Shown here: in pieces, positions 17,482 to 26,095 of the stretch | Layout: each line of letters opens with the position of its first letter | Position numbering within the stretch: position 1 is the stretch's first letter | DNA from: Neomoorella carbonis | GTDB taxonomy: Bacteria > Bacillota > DSM-521 > Neomoorellales > Neomoorellaceae | Assembly: GCF_045278715.1 (NCBI RefSeq) | Contig: NZ_CP136420.1 | Location: 992,001 to 1,056,000, forward strand | DNA: 64,000 nt | Direction: 5' to 3' | The notes under the pieces: model-generated | Told to the model about the DNA's origin: nothing | Databases searched by the model: none | Seen by the model: only the letters and a program-made list of their open reading frames with translations | Made by a program: the position numbers and the translations under genes

Positions 17482-18331
17482 GGTGGAGCATTTAACCTAT
17501 TTCTACCCCGATACTACCAGAGCAGCTTTGCAAGATATTACCTTTGAAATAGATTATGGTGAAGTCCTGGGCATTGTTGGACCCAATAACGCCGGTAAAA
17601 CAACCCTGGCCATGTGCCTGATGGGGTTAATCCCCAATGTAATCGGCGGCGAATTAAAAGGTTCTGTAAGGGTTGATGGGGTAGAAGTGCCCCAAACAAC
17701 CATAGCCGAAATGGTACGCCATGCAGGTCTTGTTTTCCAGGAACCGGAAATTCAACTTTCTCAAACGACGGTGGCGGAAGAGGTTGCCCTGGGATTATCC
17801 AATCTCGGTATACCCCGGGATGAAATGCTGAAGCGTATCAAAGAAGCCCTGGCCATGGTAGGACTGAGCGGTTTTGAAGAGCGGAATCCCCTGGCCATGT
17901 CGGGAGGGCAGCAACAACGGCTGGCCATTGCAGCCGTCCTGGCCATGCAGCCCAAGATAATGATTTTCGATGAGCCAACCTCCATGCTGGACCCGGCAGG
18001 TAAAACGGAAGTCTTTACAGTTCTGGCCCAGCTTAAAGCCAGGAAATTTACCGGCGTGATTATCGAACACGAAATAGAGCGGGTGGCGCTATATTGTGAC
18101 AAGGTCCTTGTGTTGGCAAATGGTGAGCAACAGGCTTTTGGTACCCCTCAAGAAGTATTTTCCCAGGTGGAAAAGATCAAAACCTGCGGTATTCGTCCCC
18201 CTCAGGTAACGGAACTGGCGCATTTATTGAAGCAAGATGTATACCCGGGCATTGATTATTTCCTGACCGTAGAAGGGGCCGTTGCCGGTTTGGCGCAGTA
18301 CCTGCAAGGAAAAGGCCATGGGGAGGGTTGA
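17450..18331 (+). CDS. ecfA1: ECF transporter ATP-binding subunit A1
   Basis: One of two ABC ATPases energising the importer. Walker A is GPNNAGKTT at 44-52 (Asn where Gly is usual), the Q-loop is in LVFQEPE, the ABC signature is intact as MSGGQQQR at 150-157, Walker B is IMIFDEP, and the switch His is in VIIEHEIE. The exact start is uncertain: GTG 17450, GTG 17453 and TTG 17462 are all in frame behind AAAGGTGG, and the last has the best spacing. It overlaps ecfT and is followed by ecfA2. Confidence 0.88.
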   Translation: MVAVLPAKAIKVEHLTYFYPDTTRAALQDITFEIDYGEVLGIVGPNNAGKTTLAMCLMGLIPNVIGGELKGSVRVDGVEVPQTTIAEMVRHAGLVFQEPEIQLSQTTVAEEVALGLSNLGIPRDEMLKRIKEALAMVGLSGFEERNPLAMSGGQQQRLAIAAVLAMQPKIMIFDEPTSMLDPAGKTEVFTVLAQLKARKFTGVIIEHEIERVALYCDKVLVLANGEQQAFGTPQEVFSQVEKIKTCGIRPPQVTELAHLLKQDVYPGIDYFLTVEGAVAGLAQYLQGKGHGEG

Positions 18332-18333
18332 AC

Positions 18334-19149
18334 ATGGAACCCATCATTAAGGTGGAAAAACTGGTGCATGTTTACCCTGGGGGGGTTAAAGCCCTTAAAG
18401 GTGTTAACCTGGCCATTCAAAAGGGAGAAGTAGTAGCCATACTGGGCAAGAACGGTTCCGGAAAAACGACCCTGGTCAAGCACTTTAACGGGCTCCTCAA
18501 GCCAACTGCAGGTAATGTCTGGATAAAGGGAATGAATACCAGGGAAGTGAGTATTGCCCGGCTATCCAGGGAAGTAGGTTATGTTTTCCAGAACCCCAAT
18601 CACCAGACCTTTCTACCCACAGTCCGGGATGAACTCAGTTTTGGTTGCCGCAATCTCAAATTGCCGGAGCAGGAGATTAACCAACGGGTAAAAGAAGTTG
18701 TCATTCGCTTTAATTTAAAGGATAAGCTGGAAGACAACCCTTATGATCTTAACCTCAGTATGCGCAAGACGGTGGCCATTGCTTCCATTCTGGCCATGCG
18801 CCCGGCGATAATCGTCCTCGACGAGCCGACGACGGGCCAGGATTATGCCGGTTGCCAGCAGCTGTTGAAGTTTATTGGCGAATTAGAAAAAGAAGGCCAT
18901 ACGGTGGTAATAATTACCCACGATATGATGCTGGTCGGCGAATTGAATAAGCGGGTTGTAGTAATGAGCAATGGCGAAATTATTGCCGACAGTTTACCCC
19001 GGGAAGTGTTTAAAGACGATAGCATCTTACAACGCTCAGGTTTATTGCCGCCCCAGATTACTGAACTCAGCCGTAAACTGGTGCCGTACGGTATCACTGA
19101 TACGGCCCTGACAATAGCAGATTTATATACCTCTATAAAGGAAAGGTGA
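18334..19149 (+). CDS. ecfA2: ECF transporter ATP-binding subunit A2 with degenerate ABC signature
   Basis: The second ABC ATPase, 271 residues. Walker A is GKNGSGKTT at 38-46, the Q-loop is YVFQNPNHQTF, Walker B is IIVLDEPTTGQD and the switch His is in IITHDM. The signature motif is not LSGGQ or the ECF-typical LSKGERQR. The aligned stretch reads DLNLSMRKTVAIAS, so the Ser-x-Gly-Glu core is lost. One of the two composite ATP sites is therefore probably non-hydrolytic. I start at ATG 18334 with GGAGGG upstream; a TTG two codons earlier is less likely. Confidence 0.86.
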   Translation: MEPIIKVEKLVHVYPGGVKALKGVNLAIQKGEVVAILGKNGSGKTTLVKHFNGLLKPTAGNVWIKGMNTREVSIARLSREVGYVFQNPNHQTFLPTVRDELSFGCRNLKLPEQEINQRVKEVVIRFNLKDKLEDNPYDLNLSMRKTVAIASILAMRPAIIVLDEPTTGQDYAGCQQLLKFIGELEKEGHTVVIITHDMMLVGELNKRVVVMSNGEIIADSLPREVFKDDSILQRSGLLPPQITELSRKLVPYGITDTALTIADLYTSIKER

Positions 19150-19154
19150 TTGCC

Positions 19155-20003
19155 GTGACCGAAAGTGTCAAGTGGAATACCGGGGCTCTAAGACCGCAAA
19201 CGGAGGATAAAGTGCAATACCATATCCGCTGCCGTCCAGGGGATATTGCCGAGTATGTCCTCCTGCCGGGGGACCCGGAGCGCGTTCCCCTGATAGCCGC
19301 TAAGTGGGATACTGCGCGTGCCGTCAGCCGGTACCGGGAACATGTAACCTATACGGGAACCATTGGCCAGACGCCGGTTTCTGCCTGTTCTACCGGGGCG
19401 GGGGGAGGGTCTACGGCTAGCGCCCTGGAAGAGCTGGCCGAACTGGGGGCGAAAACCTTTATCAGAGTTGGAACCACCGGGGCTTTACAGGAAGAAATTA
19501 ATTGTGGTGATTTGATTATTTGTGCGGGGGCGGTGCGCCATGACGGTACCAGCCCGCAATACGTAGAACTTGCCTATCCGGCCCTGGCCCATTACGAGGT
19601 GGTACTGGCCCTGATCCAGGCTGCGGAAAACCTTAATATTCCTTACCATGTGGGCCTGGCCTGTACGACTGCCTCCTTTTACTGCGGCCAGGGCCGGCCC
19701 GGATTTGGCGGTTACCGGCAGAGCTTTATGGAGCATATTGTTGAAGACATGATCAAAGCCGGTGTTCTCAATTTTGAGATGGAAGCGGCTACGGTGCTTA
19801 CCTTAAGCCAGCTTTTTAAGTTACGGGCCGGGGCAGTTTTTACGGTAGTGGCCAACCGGGTCAAAAATGAAATGGTCTATAAAAAAGACGGCATTGAAAA
19901 GGCAGTGGCGACGGCCAATGAGGCGGTGCGTTTACTCGCCGAATGGGATGCCTTAAAGCAAAAAGCCGGTAAAAAATATTTTTTCCCGGGGTTATTGAAA
20001 TAA
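19155..20003 (+). CDS. udp: Uridine phosphorylase-like nucleoside phosphorylase
   Basis: Member of the PNP/UDP family, cleaving a nucleoside with phosphate into base and ribose-1-phosphate. Motifs: LPGDPERV at 37-44, STGAGGGSTASALEEL, IRVGTTGALQ and NFEMEAAT at 206-213. FYCGQGR (176-182) keeps the Gln and Arg that hold uracil in E. coli Udp (its FYPGQER), so a pyrimidine nucleoside is the likely substrate. I choose GTG 19155, five bases after AGGTGA; a GTG at 19146 overlaps the ecfA2 stop. About 282 residues, slightly longer than E. coli Udp. Confidence 0.82.
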   Translation: MTESVKWNTGALRPQTEDKVQYHIRCRPGDIAEYVLLPGDPERVPLIAAKWDTARAVSRYREHVTYTGTIGQTPVSACSTGAGGGSTASALEELAELGAKTFIRVGTTGALQEEINCGDLIICAGAVRHDGTSPQYVELAYPALAHYEVVLALIQAAENLNIPYHVGLACTTASFYCGQGRPGFGGYRQSFMEHIVEDMIKAGVLNFEMEAATVLTLSQLFKLRAGAVFTVVANRVKNEMVYKKDGIEKAVATANEAVRLLAEWDALKQKAGKKYFFPGLLK

Positions 20004-20019
20004 AGGAGATGATTAACCT

Positions 20020-20802
20020 ATGCCCGTAGCGGTCATTGGCGGGACCGGTTTTTATAATTTGTTAGAGGAAGCCCGGCCACTGCAGGCAACCAATGAATAC
20101 GGCAGTGTGGAGTTGTTCCGGGGTCACTATCAAGGTAAAGAAATTATTTTTTTACCGCGACACGGTAAAAACCATGAATTTCTGGCCCACCAGGTAAATT
20201 ACAGGGCCAATTTCCTGGCCCTCAAAGAGGTGGGGATTACCCGGATCTTAGGCACTTCGGCGGTAGGCTCCCTGAACCCGGAGATGCAGGTAGGCGATTT
20301 GGTTTTACTCGATCAATTCGTTGATATGACCACCAACAGGCCCAAGAGCTTTAACAAATATTCAGTAGATATGAGCGATCCTTATTGCCCGGAACTGCGC
20401 GCTTATTTCCTGAAAGCGGCGGCAGAGATTGATTTATCCCTTCATAAAAAAGGCACCTATATTTGTGTCGACGGTCCCAGGTATGAAACGAGTGCGGAAA
20501 TAAAGTTATATCGGCAGTGGGGGATGGATGTCGTCGGTATGACTAACGCCACCGAGGCGGTCCTGGCCCGGGAACTGGGAATGTGCTATGCCATTGTGGC
20601 CATTGTAACCGACCTGGCGGCGGGAATTTCCGAAGTGCCGCCGGACCTGGAAACCCATAGACAGGTGGTACAGGAAAACCGCGCTAAACTGAGCCAGCTG
20701 TTATTAAAGGCGATTACCCTGGTGCCGGAAGAACGTAGCTGCCGCTGCCAGGCTATTTATGAGAGCGCCCTGGCTGCCCGGGCAAGCCAGCTAAAAAAAT
20801 GA
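20020..20802 (+). CDS. mtnP: 5'-methylthioadenosine/purine nucleoside phosphorylase
   Basis: Cleaves a purine nucleoside (5'-methylthioadenosine, 5'-deoxyadenosine or inosine/guanosine) to base and pentose-1-phosphate. The family signature is clear: VIGGTGFYNL, LPRHGKNH at 45-52, LGTSAVGSLN, DGPRYETSAEI and GMTNATEAVLARELGM. The base-specificity loop reads VTDLAAGIS. Asp198 sits where adenine-cleaving MTAPs have Asp and 6-oxopurine enzymes have Asn, but the LAAGIS that follows is of the 6-oxopurine type. The C-terminus has an unusual CRCQ. AAGGAG precedes ATG 20020. Its stop overlaps the next start (ATGA). Confidence 0.82.
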   Translation: MPVAVIGGTGFYNLLEEARPLQATNEYGSVELFRGHYQGKEIIFLPRHGKNHEFLAHQVNYRANFLALKEVGITRILGTSAVGSLNPEMQVGDLVLLDQFVDMTTNRPKSFNKYSVDMSDPYCPELRAYFLKAAAEIDLSLHKKGTYICVDGPRYETSAEIKLYRQWGMDVVGMTNATEAVLARELGMCYAIVAIVTDLAAGISEVPPDLETHRQVVQENRAKLSQLLLKAITLVPEERSCRCQAIYESALAARASQLKK

Positions 20803-22241
20803 CCGTGCTTTTGCGGGGCGGATATGTATTCCAGCTTAAGGACGGCAGTGTAAATTTCCAGCCTGGCGATATACGCCTTAACGGTGCTTATATCGATGGC
20901 CTGGCACCAGAGATCAAGCCCCTACCCGGGGAAGAGGTCTGGGATGTAAGGGGCTGCCTCATATTACCCGGCCTGGTTAATGCCCACTATCACTCCTATA
21001 CCAACTTGTTAAAAGGTACAACCTGGGGGGAACCCCTGGAAATATGGTCAATAGCTACCGTGGCCCTGGGAGGGCTTCTAACCGACCGGGAGATTGCCGT
21101 CAGCGTTCTCCTCGGGGTAGCGGAAATGCTGCATGCCGGCGTTACTTGCTGTCTCGACCATTTCCCGCACTTATCCCGGCTGGCGGCAGCGGCAAAGGCT
21201 TATCAACGGTCTGGCTTTCGGGTTAGCCTGGCCCCAATGCTAAGCGATGTTTACGAGCATTTAGTTGTCCCCGGGGTGGCCGAACGGTTGCCCCGGGAAT
21301 TACGCCGCAATCTTGAAGCAGTACCACATCGTTCGGTGCAAGAGCTAAGGGAATTTTATTTAGCAGCCTTACAGGAATATCACCAACCCCGAGGCACCAT
21401 GCAGGTTGTGGTGGGTCCCAATGCTCCCCAGCGGGCCAGCATGGAACTATTAGAAATGGCTGCCGAACTGGCCAGGAAATATGAATTAACCATTCATACC
21501 CATCTATTGGAAACAAAATGGCAGGCGATGGCAGCCTGCCGGGCGGGCAGCAGCCTGGTTGCCAAGCTGGATCGAGCGGGGTTGCTGGGACCGCAAACGG
21601 CAGTCGCCCATGCCATATGGCTGGAGGAAAAGGAACGGGCATTACTATCTGAGCGGGACAGCATGGTAGTCCACAACCCTACCAGCAATGCCATGCTGGG
21701 CAGCGGGCGGGCGCCGTTGATTGCTTATCTCCGGGACAATATTCGTGTCGCCCTGGGTACGGATGGCTTGAACTGCGGTACGAACCATAATCTCTTAGAA
21801 ACCATGCGCTGGGCCGGCTTGCTGGCACGCCTGGAGGAGCCGGATTATAAGTTATGGCCCGGCGTTAGCGACCTCTGGCCGATGGCTACGGTAAATGGCG
21901 CGGCGGCAACGGGCTGGGAAGGTGTGACCGGCAGATTAGAACCCGGTTACCGGGCTGATCTAATAATTGTATCTAACAATAGCCCGGCCCTGGCACCGGC
22001 TACCAATATACCGGCCCAGTTGATCTTGAATGAAACCAGACTTGCTGTTCGCGATGTGTTCATAGACGGCCGGCCGGTAATGGTACAAGGGCGTATCCTT
22101 GTTTTTGACGAAAAAGACTTGCGCCGGGAAGCCGTAGAGATAGGCAGGAATTTAGTCGAACGGTCGCGCCCGATTCTAGCGCAAGCGGCTGCCTTGCGGG
22201 AAGCTTATGAGGCCGCCTACCGCGCCTATTATTTGGTTTAA
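20799..22241 (+). CDS. Amidohydrolase of the MTA/S-adenosylhomocysteine deaminase (TrzN/MtaD) family
   Basis: A metal-dependent deaminase, 480 residues. The metal ligands of the superfamily are present: His63 and His65 (NAHYHS), His233 with His235 and Glu238 (IHTHLLETK), His271 (VAHAIWL) and Asp322 (ALGTDGLNCG). In this operon the likely reaction is deamination of an adenosine-type nucleoside (MTA, 5'-deoxyadenosine or adenosine) to the inosine form before or beside phosphorolysis. The family also contains guanine, cytosine and triazine deaminases, so the substrate is inferred from context. It is translationally coupled to mtnP by a four-base overlap. Confidence 0.75.
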   Translation: MTVLLRGGYVFQLKDGSVNFQPGDIRLNGAYIDGLAPEIKPLPGEEVWDVRGCLILPGLVNAHYHSYTNLLKGTTWGEPLEIWSIATVALGGLLTDREIAVSVLLGVAEMLHAGVTCCLDHFPHLSRLAAAAKAYQRSGFRVSLAPMLSDVYEHLVVPGVAERLPRELRRNLEAVPHRSVQELREFYLAALQEYHQPRGTMQVVVGPNAPQRASMELLEMAAELARKYELTIHTHLLETKWQAMAACRAGSSLVAKLDRAGLLGPQTAVAHAIWLEEKERALLSERDSMVVHNPTSNAMLGSGRAPLIAYLRDNIRVALGTDGLNCGTNHNLLETMRWAGLLARLEEPDYKLWPGVSDLWPMATVNGAAATGWEGVTGRLEPGYRADLIIVSNNSPALAPATNIPAQLILNETRLAVRDVFIDGRPVMVQGRILVFDEKDLRREAVEIGRNLVERSRPILAQAAALREAYEAAYRAYYLV

Positions 22242-22262
22242 ATAAAAGCGGGGGATACAAAG

Positions 22263-22856
22263 ATGTTGGCCCAATTGCGGGAAGAATTGATTGCAGTCTG
22301 TCATGAAGTTTACCGGCGCGGGTTTAGCAGCGGTTCCGGAGGTAATATTAGCGTCCGCATTCCGGATAGCAATTATGTCCTGATTAAAAGGAGCGGCTGT
22401 TCCCTCGGCCGGGTTCGGGCGGTGGATTGTATACTAATAGACATGGACGGCAATCTGGTTGAAGGACGGGGAAAACCGTCCAAAGAGATTAACTTGCATC
22501 TCGGTATTTACCGCTGCCGGCCGGAAGTGGGAGCTGTCATCCATGCCCACCCGCCATATGCTATTGCTTTTGCCAACACCTACGGCTCCTTACCGTTGGT
22601 TACCGTTTCCGCCCGGGCCTACCTGAAACAGGTGCCCAATATATCTTTTGCCCCGCCCGGTTCGGCAGAACTGGCCAGGTTGGTTATTGAGCAGTACCAG
22701 GGTACCAGGATTAATACCATTACCATGGTAGAACACGGAGCGGTAACGGCAGGGAAAGACCTCCAGGAAGCCTATGATTTGATGGATTACCTGGAGGATA
22801 ACGCCAAAGTGGCCCTGGCGATGCTCCAGATTAAGGCTCTGGGGGGGTATTTATGA
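22263..22856 (+). CDS. Class II (zinc) aldolase, ribulose/fuculose-1-phosphate aldolase-like
   Basis: A 197-residue member of the class II aldolase/adducin family. It has SGGNIS at 25-30 (phosphate binding), the catalytic Glu75 in KPSKEINLHL, and zinc ligands His94, His96 (VIHAHPPYA) and His158 (VEHGAVTAG). Next to an MtnA-type isomerase it most likely splits 5-deoxyribulose-1-phosphate or ribulose-1-phosphate into DHAP and acetaldehyde or glycolaldehyde. The alternative is MtnB (methylthioribulose-1-phosphate dehydratase), but no later methionine-salvage genes are here. It overlaps mtnA by four bases. Confidence 0.82.
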   Translation: MLAQLREELIAVCHEVYRRGFSSGSGGNISVRIPDSNYVLIKRSGCSLGRVRAVDCILIDMDGNLVEGRGKPSKEINLHLGIYRCRPEVGAVIHAHPPYAIAFANTYGSLPLVTVSARAYLKQVPNISFAPPGSAELARLVIEQYQGTRINTITMVEHGAVTAGKDLQEAYDLMDYLEDNAKVALAMLQIKALGGYL

Positions 22857-23902
22857 CGCGGCTGGTAAATGCGCTGGTACAAGAGTTAAGAGAGCGCAAT
22901 TTACTCCTTCCCATCTGGGGTGAAGGTGAAAAGGTCATTATACTTGACCAGACCCGGTTACCCTTTAAGACGGTTTACCTTGAAATTTATACCGTAGCGG
23001 ATTTATGCACGGCCATTAAAGATATGATCATCCGGGGTTCCGGAGCCCTGGGGCTGGCCGGTGCCTGGGGAGCCTATCTGGCCAGCTTAAAGAATGACAG
23101 CCTGGAAGCCTTCCAAAGGGACCTGGCTGCCCTTAAAGCTACCCGGCCCACGGCAGTAAACCTGGCCAAAACAGTTGATGAAATCGGAAGCGATCTAAAC
23201 CCGAGGCAATTTAAAGAACAGGTAGTACAGCGATTGCTAGATATCGTCCGCCGGCAGCTGAACTTCGAGCTGGCCCTGGGTGAGGCCGGTGCTGCCTTAA
23301 TCCACGACGGGGATACCATTATGACCCACTGCCATTCCGGCGCCCTGGCCGGTGCCGGTTACGGCGGGCGGGCCTTATCTGTTATCAGGCGCGCCTGGGA
23401 ACAGGGCAAAAAAATCAGCGTCCTGGTCAACGAGACCCGTCCCTACCTGCAGGGGGCGCGCATTACGGCCTGGGAGCTCAAACGCCTGGGTATCCCCTTT
23501 ACCTTGATTACCGACAACATGTCGGGTTTTTGCCTGGAAAAGGGTATGGTAAATCTGGTGGTGGTAGGTTCGGACCGGGTGGCCCGTAACGGCGATCTGG
23601 CCAATAAAATCGGAACATACCTCCATGCCCTGGCGGCTCACGACAACAACGTGCCCTTTTATACGGCAACTTCCAGCCATACCATTGATTTAAATACGCC
23701 GAGCGGCGACGCGATCCCGGTGGAGATGCGGGATGCGGCAGAGGTTCTTACCCTGGCAGGGCAGCCTATTGCTCAACCAGGAACCCGGGCCCTATATCCC
23801 GCCTTTGATATTACGCCCCATCGCCTCATTACCGGCATCATTACGGAAAAAGGCGTAATCTTTCCCCCATTTGAAAAGAACCTGGTGGAATTATTTGGGT
23901 AA
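22853..23902 (+). CDS. mtnA: MtnA-type aldose-1-phosphate isomerase
   Basis: Isomerises a 5-substituted ribose-1-phosphate to the ribulose-1-phosphate form. The catalytic Cys160 lies in MTHCHSGALA and the catalytic Asp241 in VGSDRVARNGD, at the positions known for bacterial MtnA. IRGSGALGLAGAWG replaces the usual RGAPAIG variant. The 349-residue length is normal. As the last gene of the operon it connects the phosphorylases to the class II aldolase. Substrates could be methylthioribose-, 5-deoxyribose- or ribose-1-phosphate. Confidence 0.88.
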   Translation: MTRLVNALVQELRERNLLLPIWGEGEKVIILDQTRLPFKTVYLEIYTVADLCTAIKDMIIRGSGALGLAGAWGAYLASLKNDSLEAFQRDLAALKATRPTAVNLAKTVDEIGSDLNPRQFKEQVVQRLLDIVRRQLNFELALGEAGAALIHDGDTIMTHCHSGALAGAGYGGRALSVIRRAWEQGKKISVLVNETRPYLQGARITAWELKRLGIPFTLITDNMSGFCLEKGMVNLVVVGSDRVARNGDLANKIGTYLHALAAHDNNVPFYTATSSHTIDLNTPSGDAIPVEMRDAAEVLTLAGQPIAQPGTRALYPAFDITPHRLITGIITEKGVIFPPFEKNLVELFG

Positions 23903-23965
23903 AAATTGACATACGAAGCTGAAAAAATTGCGTAACTGCAAAAACTGAAGTTGCGGTATCGATGA

Positions 23966-23996
23966 CGCCCGGAGGTGCGACCCCGGGCACTGTTTT
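23966..23996 (+). terminator. Rho-independent terminator of the nucleoside operon
   Basis: Arms GCCCGG (23967-23972) and CCGGGC (23983-23988) are followed by a T5 tract. The site lies between the convergent mtnA and gatD genes. Confidence 0.55.
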
Positions 23997-24011
23997 TGAT
24001 GATCAAACTGT

Positions 24012-24752
24012 TTACCACTTACCTTTGGTGGGCAAAAAGCGCCGGTAGACTGCTTCATTAACGGACAGCTCCAAAGAATCATCGAGGGGTGGCAGTTCGA
24101 CTTCGCCATAACGGCGCTGTAGGGCCAGCCGGAGGAGGTAATCGGCCAGGTGGGGGTTTTTACTCAATAAAGGCCCGTGAAGGTAGGTGCCGATAGCGTT
24201 CCGGTAGCGGGCACCTTCCGTCTGGTCGGTACCGTTGTTGCCGTCGCCGTAGATAACTTTCCCCAGGGGCCGGGCGCCCTGCAGGAAGGTACGGCCGCCA
24301 TGGTTTTCAAAACCAATCACCGGCCGGTCCGTACCCAACTCCTCCACCTGGATGGCAATATTGCCCTTTAAGCGTTTGTTCCCAGCCTCGGTATAGGCGG
24401 CAAAAAGGCCTACGCCCGGCAACGTTTCTCCGGTGCTGGTGCGGTAATACTCCCCCAGCAGCTGGTAGCCGCCGCAGATGGCCAGGAGGGCCGCGCCTGC
24501 TTCCACCGCTTCCTTAAGCCAGGGACCTTTTGCCAGTAAGTCGGCACTCGCCACCCCCTGTTCCTGGTCGGGGCCGCCGCCCAGGAAGAAAAGGTCATAG
24601 GCCTTCGGGTCCAGCTTATCACCCAGAGAGATCCGGGTCACTTCCACCGCGATACCCCGCCACTCAGCTCGGCGGCAGAGGATTAAGACATTACCCCGGT
24701 CACCGTAGAGGTTAAGGAGTTCCGGATAGAGATGGCAGAGGCGTAACTTCAC
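24012..24752 (-). CDS. gatD: Lipid II isoglutaminyl synthase, glutaminase subunit
   Basis: GatD supplies ammonia from glutamine to MurT, which amidates D-glutamate in lipid II. The class I amidotransferase nucleophile is in LLAICGGYQLLG and the catalytic His in IGTYLHGPLLSKNP. LYPELLNLYGDRGN at the N-terminus is typical of GatD. I start at GTG 24752, which gives 246 residues and follows AAGGGGGG. The longer open frame to 24857 lies inside murT and is not family-like. The start overlaps the end of murT by about 41 bases, so the two are coupled. Confidence 0.9.
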   Translation of the reverse strand: MKLRLCHLYPELLNLYGDRGNVLILCRRAEWRGIAVEVTRISLGDKLDPKAYDLFFLGGGPDQEQGVASADLLAKGPWLKEAVEAGAALLAICGGYQLLGEYYRTSTGETLPGVGLFAAYTEAGNKRLKGNIAIQVEELGTDRPVIGFENHGGRTFLQGARPLGKVIYGDGNNGTDQTEGARYRNAIGTYLHGPLLSKNPHLADYLLRLALQRRYGEVELPPLDDSLELSVNEAVYRRFLPTKGKW

Positions 24753-26079
24753 TGACAGCCCCCCTTGCTTTAAGGATGCGGCGGTACAGGGCCAGGTTGG
24801 TATAGGTACAGAGAATGAGGCCTTCGTCGACTGGTTCTTGCAGTAAAAAGTCGACACTTTCTTCCTGGTCGGGGATAACCTTGAGGTCCGCCTCTTTTAC
24901 CCCCTGGTATTTGAGACAAATGGCCATATCACCGGCACGCAGGCCGGCACAGATAATCCGGTGGTAAGGAGCCTGGAGCAAGGGACTGAGGTCGGCATCC
25001 CAAAGCCAGGAGACGTCGCGGCCGTCGGCGGCCAGGTCATTGATGGCCAGGAGATAAGTCGCTTTGCCACGGCCGGCAGTCAGAGTCTTCAGGGCTACAC
25101 TTAAGCCCGTGGGATTTTTTACCAGCATCAAGGTCAAATGTTTGTTCCCCAGGCCAAAGGTTTCGGCCCGGCCCTGGCCGGGGAGGAAAGACGCCACCAC
25201 CCGGCCGACGGTTGCCGGGTCAATCTTTAATTGCAGGGCGGCACTGGCAGCGGCCAGGACATTATAGACATTATAAATCCCCGGCATGGGGGACCGAAGG
25301 GGCAGTTTGCCGCCTGGGTAAACAAGGTCAAAGCGGGCTCCTCCGGAATTTAGCTCTAAATCCCTGACCTCATACTCCGCAGGTGGCCGGCTGTACGAAC
25401 ACTGCGGGCAGAAATAATCCCCCAGGTGGCTGTAATGATAGTAATTAAACTCCAGGGGCCGGCGGCAGCGGGGACAGATATGGCCCTCCAGGACTTCGCT
25501 GGTTGTTTCCTGGCTCCAGGGCGTCCGCGCCAGGCCGAAGTAGCGGACCTTCTCCCTTCCACGACCCAGGGAAGTGACCAGGGAATCATCGGCGTTAAGG
25601 ATCAGGGTGGCCGCCGGGATCGCCGCCAGGGCGCGGCTGATGGCTGCCGCCAGCTGCTCCAGCTCATGGTAGCGGTCTAATTGATCCCGCAGTAAATTCG
25701 TAATGAGCACCATATCGGCTTTGATATGGCGGGTCACCAGGCCCAGGGTACCTTCATCTACTTCCAGGACGGCAATTTCTCCCCGCCGGGCCAGGAGGGC
25801 CGTGGTTACGCCGGCGGGCATATTGGCCCCTTCGCTGTTATGAACCACCTTCAACCCTGCGGCCCGAAAAATTGAGGCCAGGAGGTTGGTGGTCGTCGTC
25901 TTGCCGTTGGTCCCGGTAACGATGATAACTTTTTCATACCTGGAGGCTAAACGGCCCATTAAATACGGGTCAATTTTCAGGGCTAAATAGCCCGGCAGGG
26001 AGGTACCACCCCGTTGCAAAAGGCGGCATATAAAGGCTGCCAGGCGGCCGGCCCAGAGGGCCAGGAAAGTACGCAGCAA
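24712..26079 (-). CDS. murT: Lipid II isoglutaminyl synthase, MurT subunit
   Basis: A Mur-ligase-like enzyme that amidates the D-Glu of the peptidoglycan stem with GatD. The ATP site is VIIVTGTNGKTTTTNLL. The MurT-specific zinc ribbon is seen as CPRC and CPQC about 22 residues apart, between the GAD-binding and C-terminal parts. The C-terminal domain contains LAINDLAADGRDVSWLWD, with the Asp proposed to take part in catalysis. 455 residues. It lies 16 bases downstream of murJ and is followed by gatD, forming a cell-wall operon. Confidence 0.93.
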   Translation of the reverse strand: MLRTFLALWAGRLAAFICRLLQRGGTSLPGYLALKIDPYLMGRLASRYEKVIIVTGTNGKTTTTNLLASIFRAAGLKVVHNSEGANMPAGVTTALLARRGEIAVLEVDEGTLGLVTRHIKADMVLITNLLRDQLDRYHELEQLAAAISRALAAIPAATLILNADDSLVTSLGRGREKVRYFGLARTPWSQETTSEVLEGHICPRCRRPLEFNYYHYSHLGDYFCPQCSYSRPPAEYEVRDLELNSGGARFDLVYPGGKLPLRSPMPGIYNVYNVLAAASAALQLKIDPATVGRVVASFLPGQGRAETFGLGNKHLTLMLVKNPTGLSVALKTLTAGRGKATYLLAINDLAADGRDVSWLWDADLSPLLQAPYHRIICAGLRAGDMAICLKYQGVKEADLKVIPDQEESVDFLLQEPVDEGLILCTYTNLALYRRILKARGAVSEVTPLPSLSGTP

Positions 26080-26095
26080 TTTGCAGGAACCTCCT

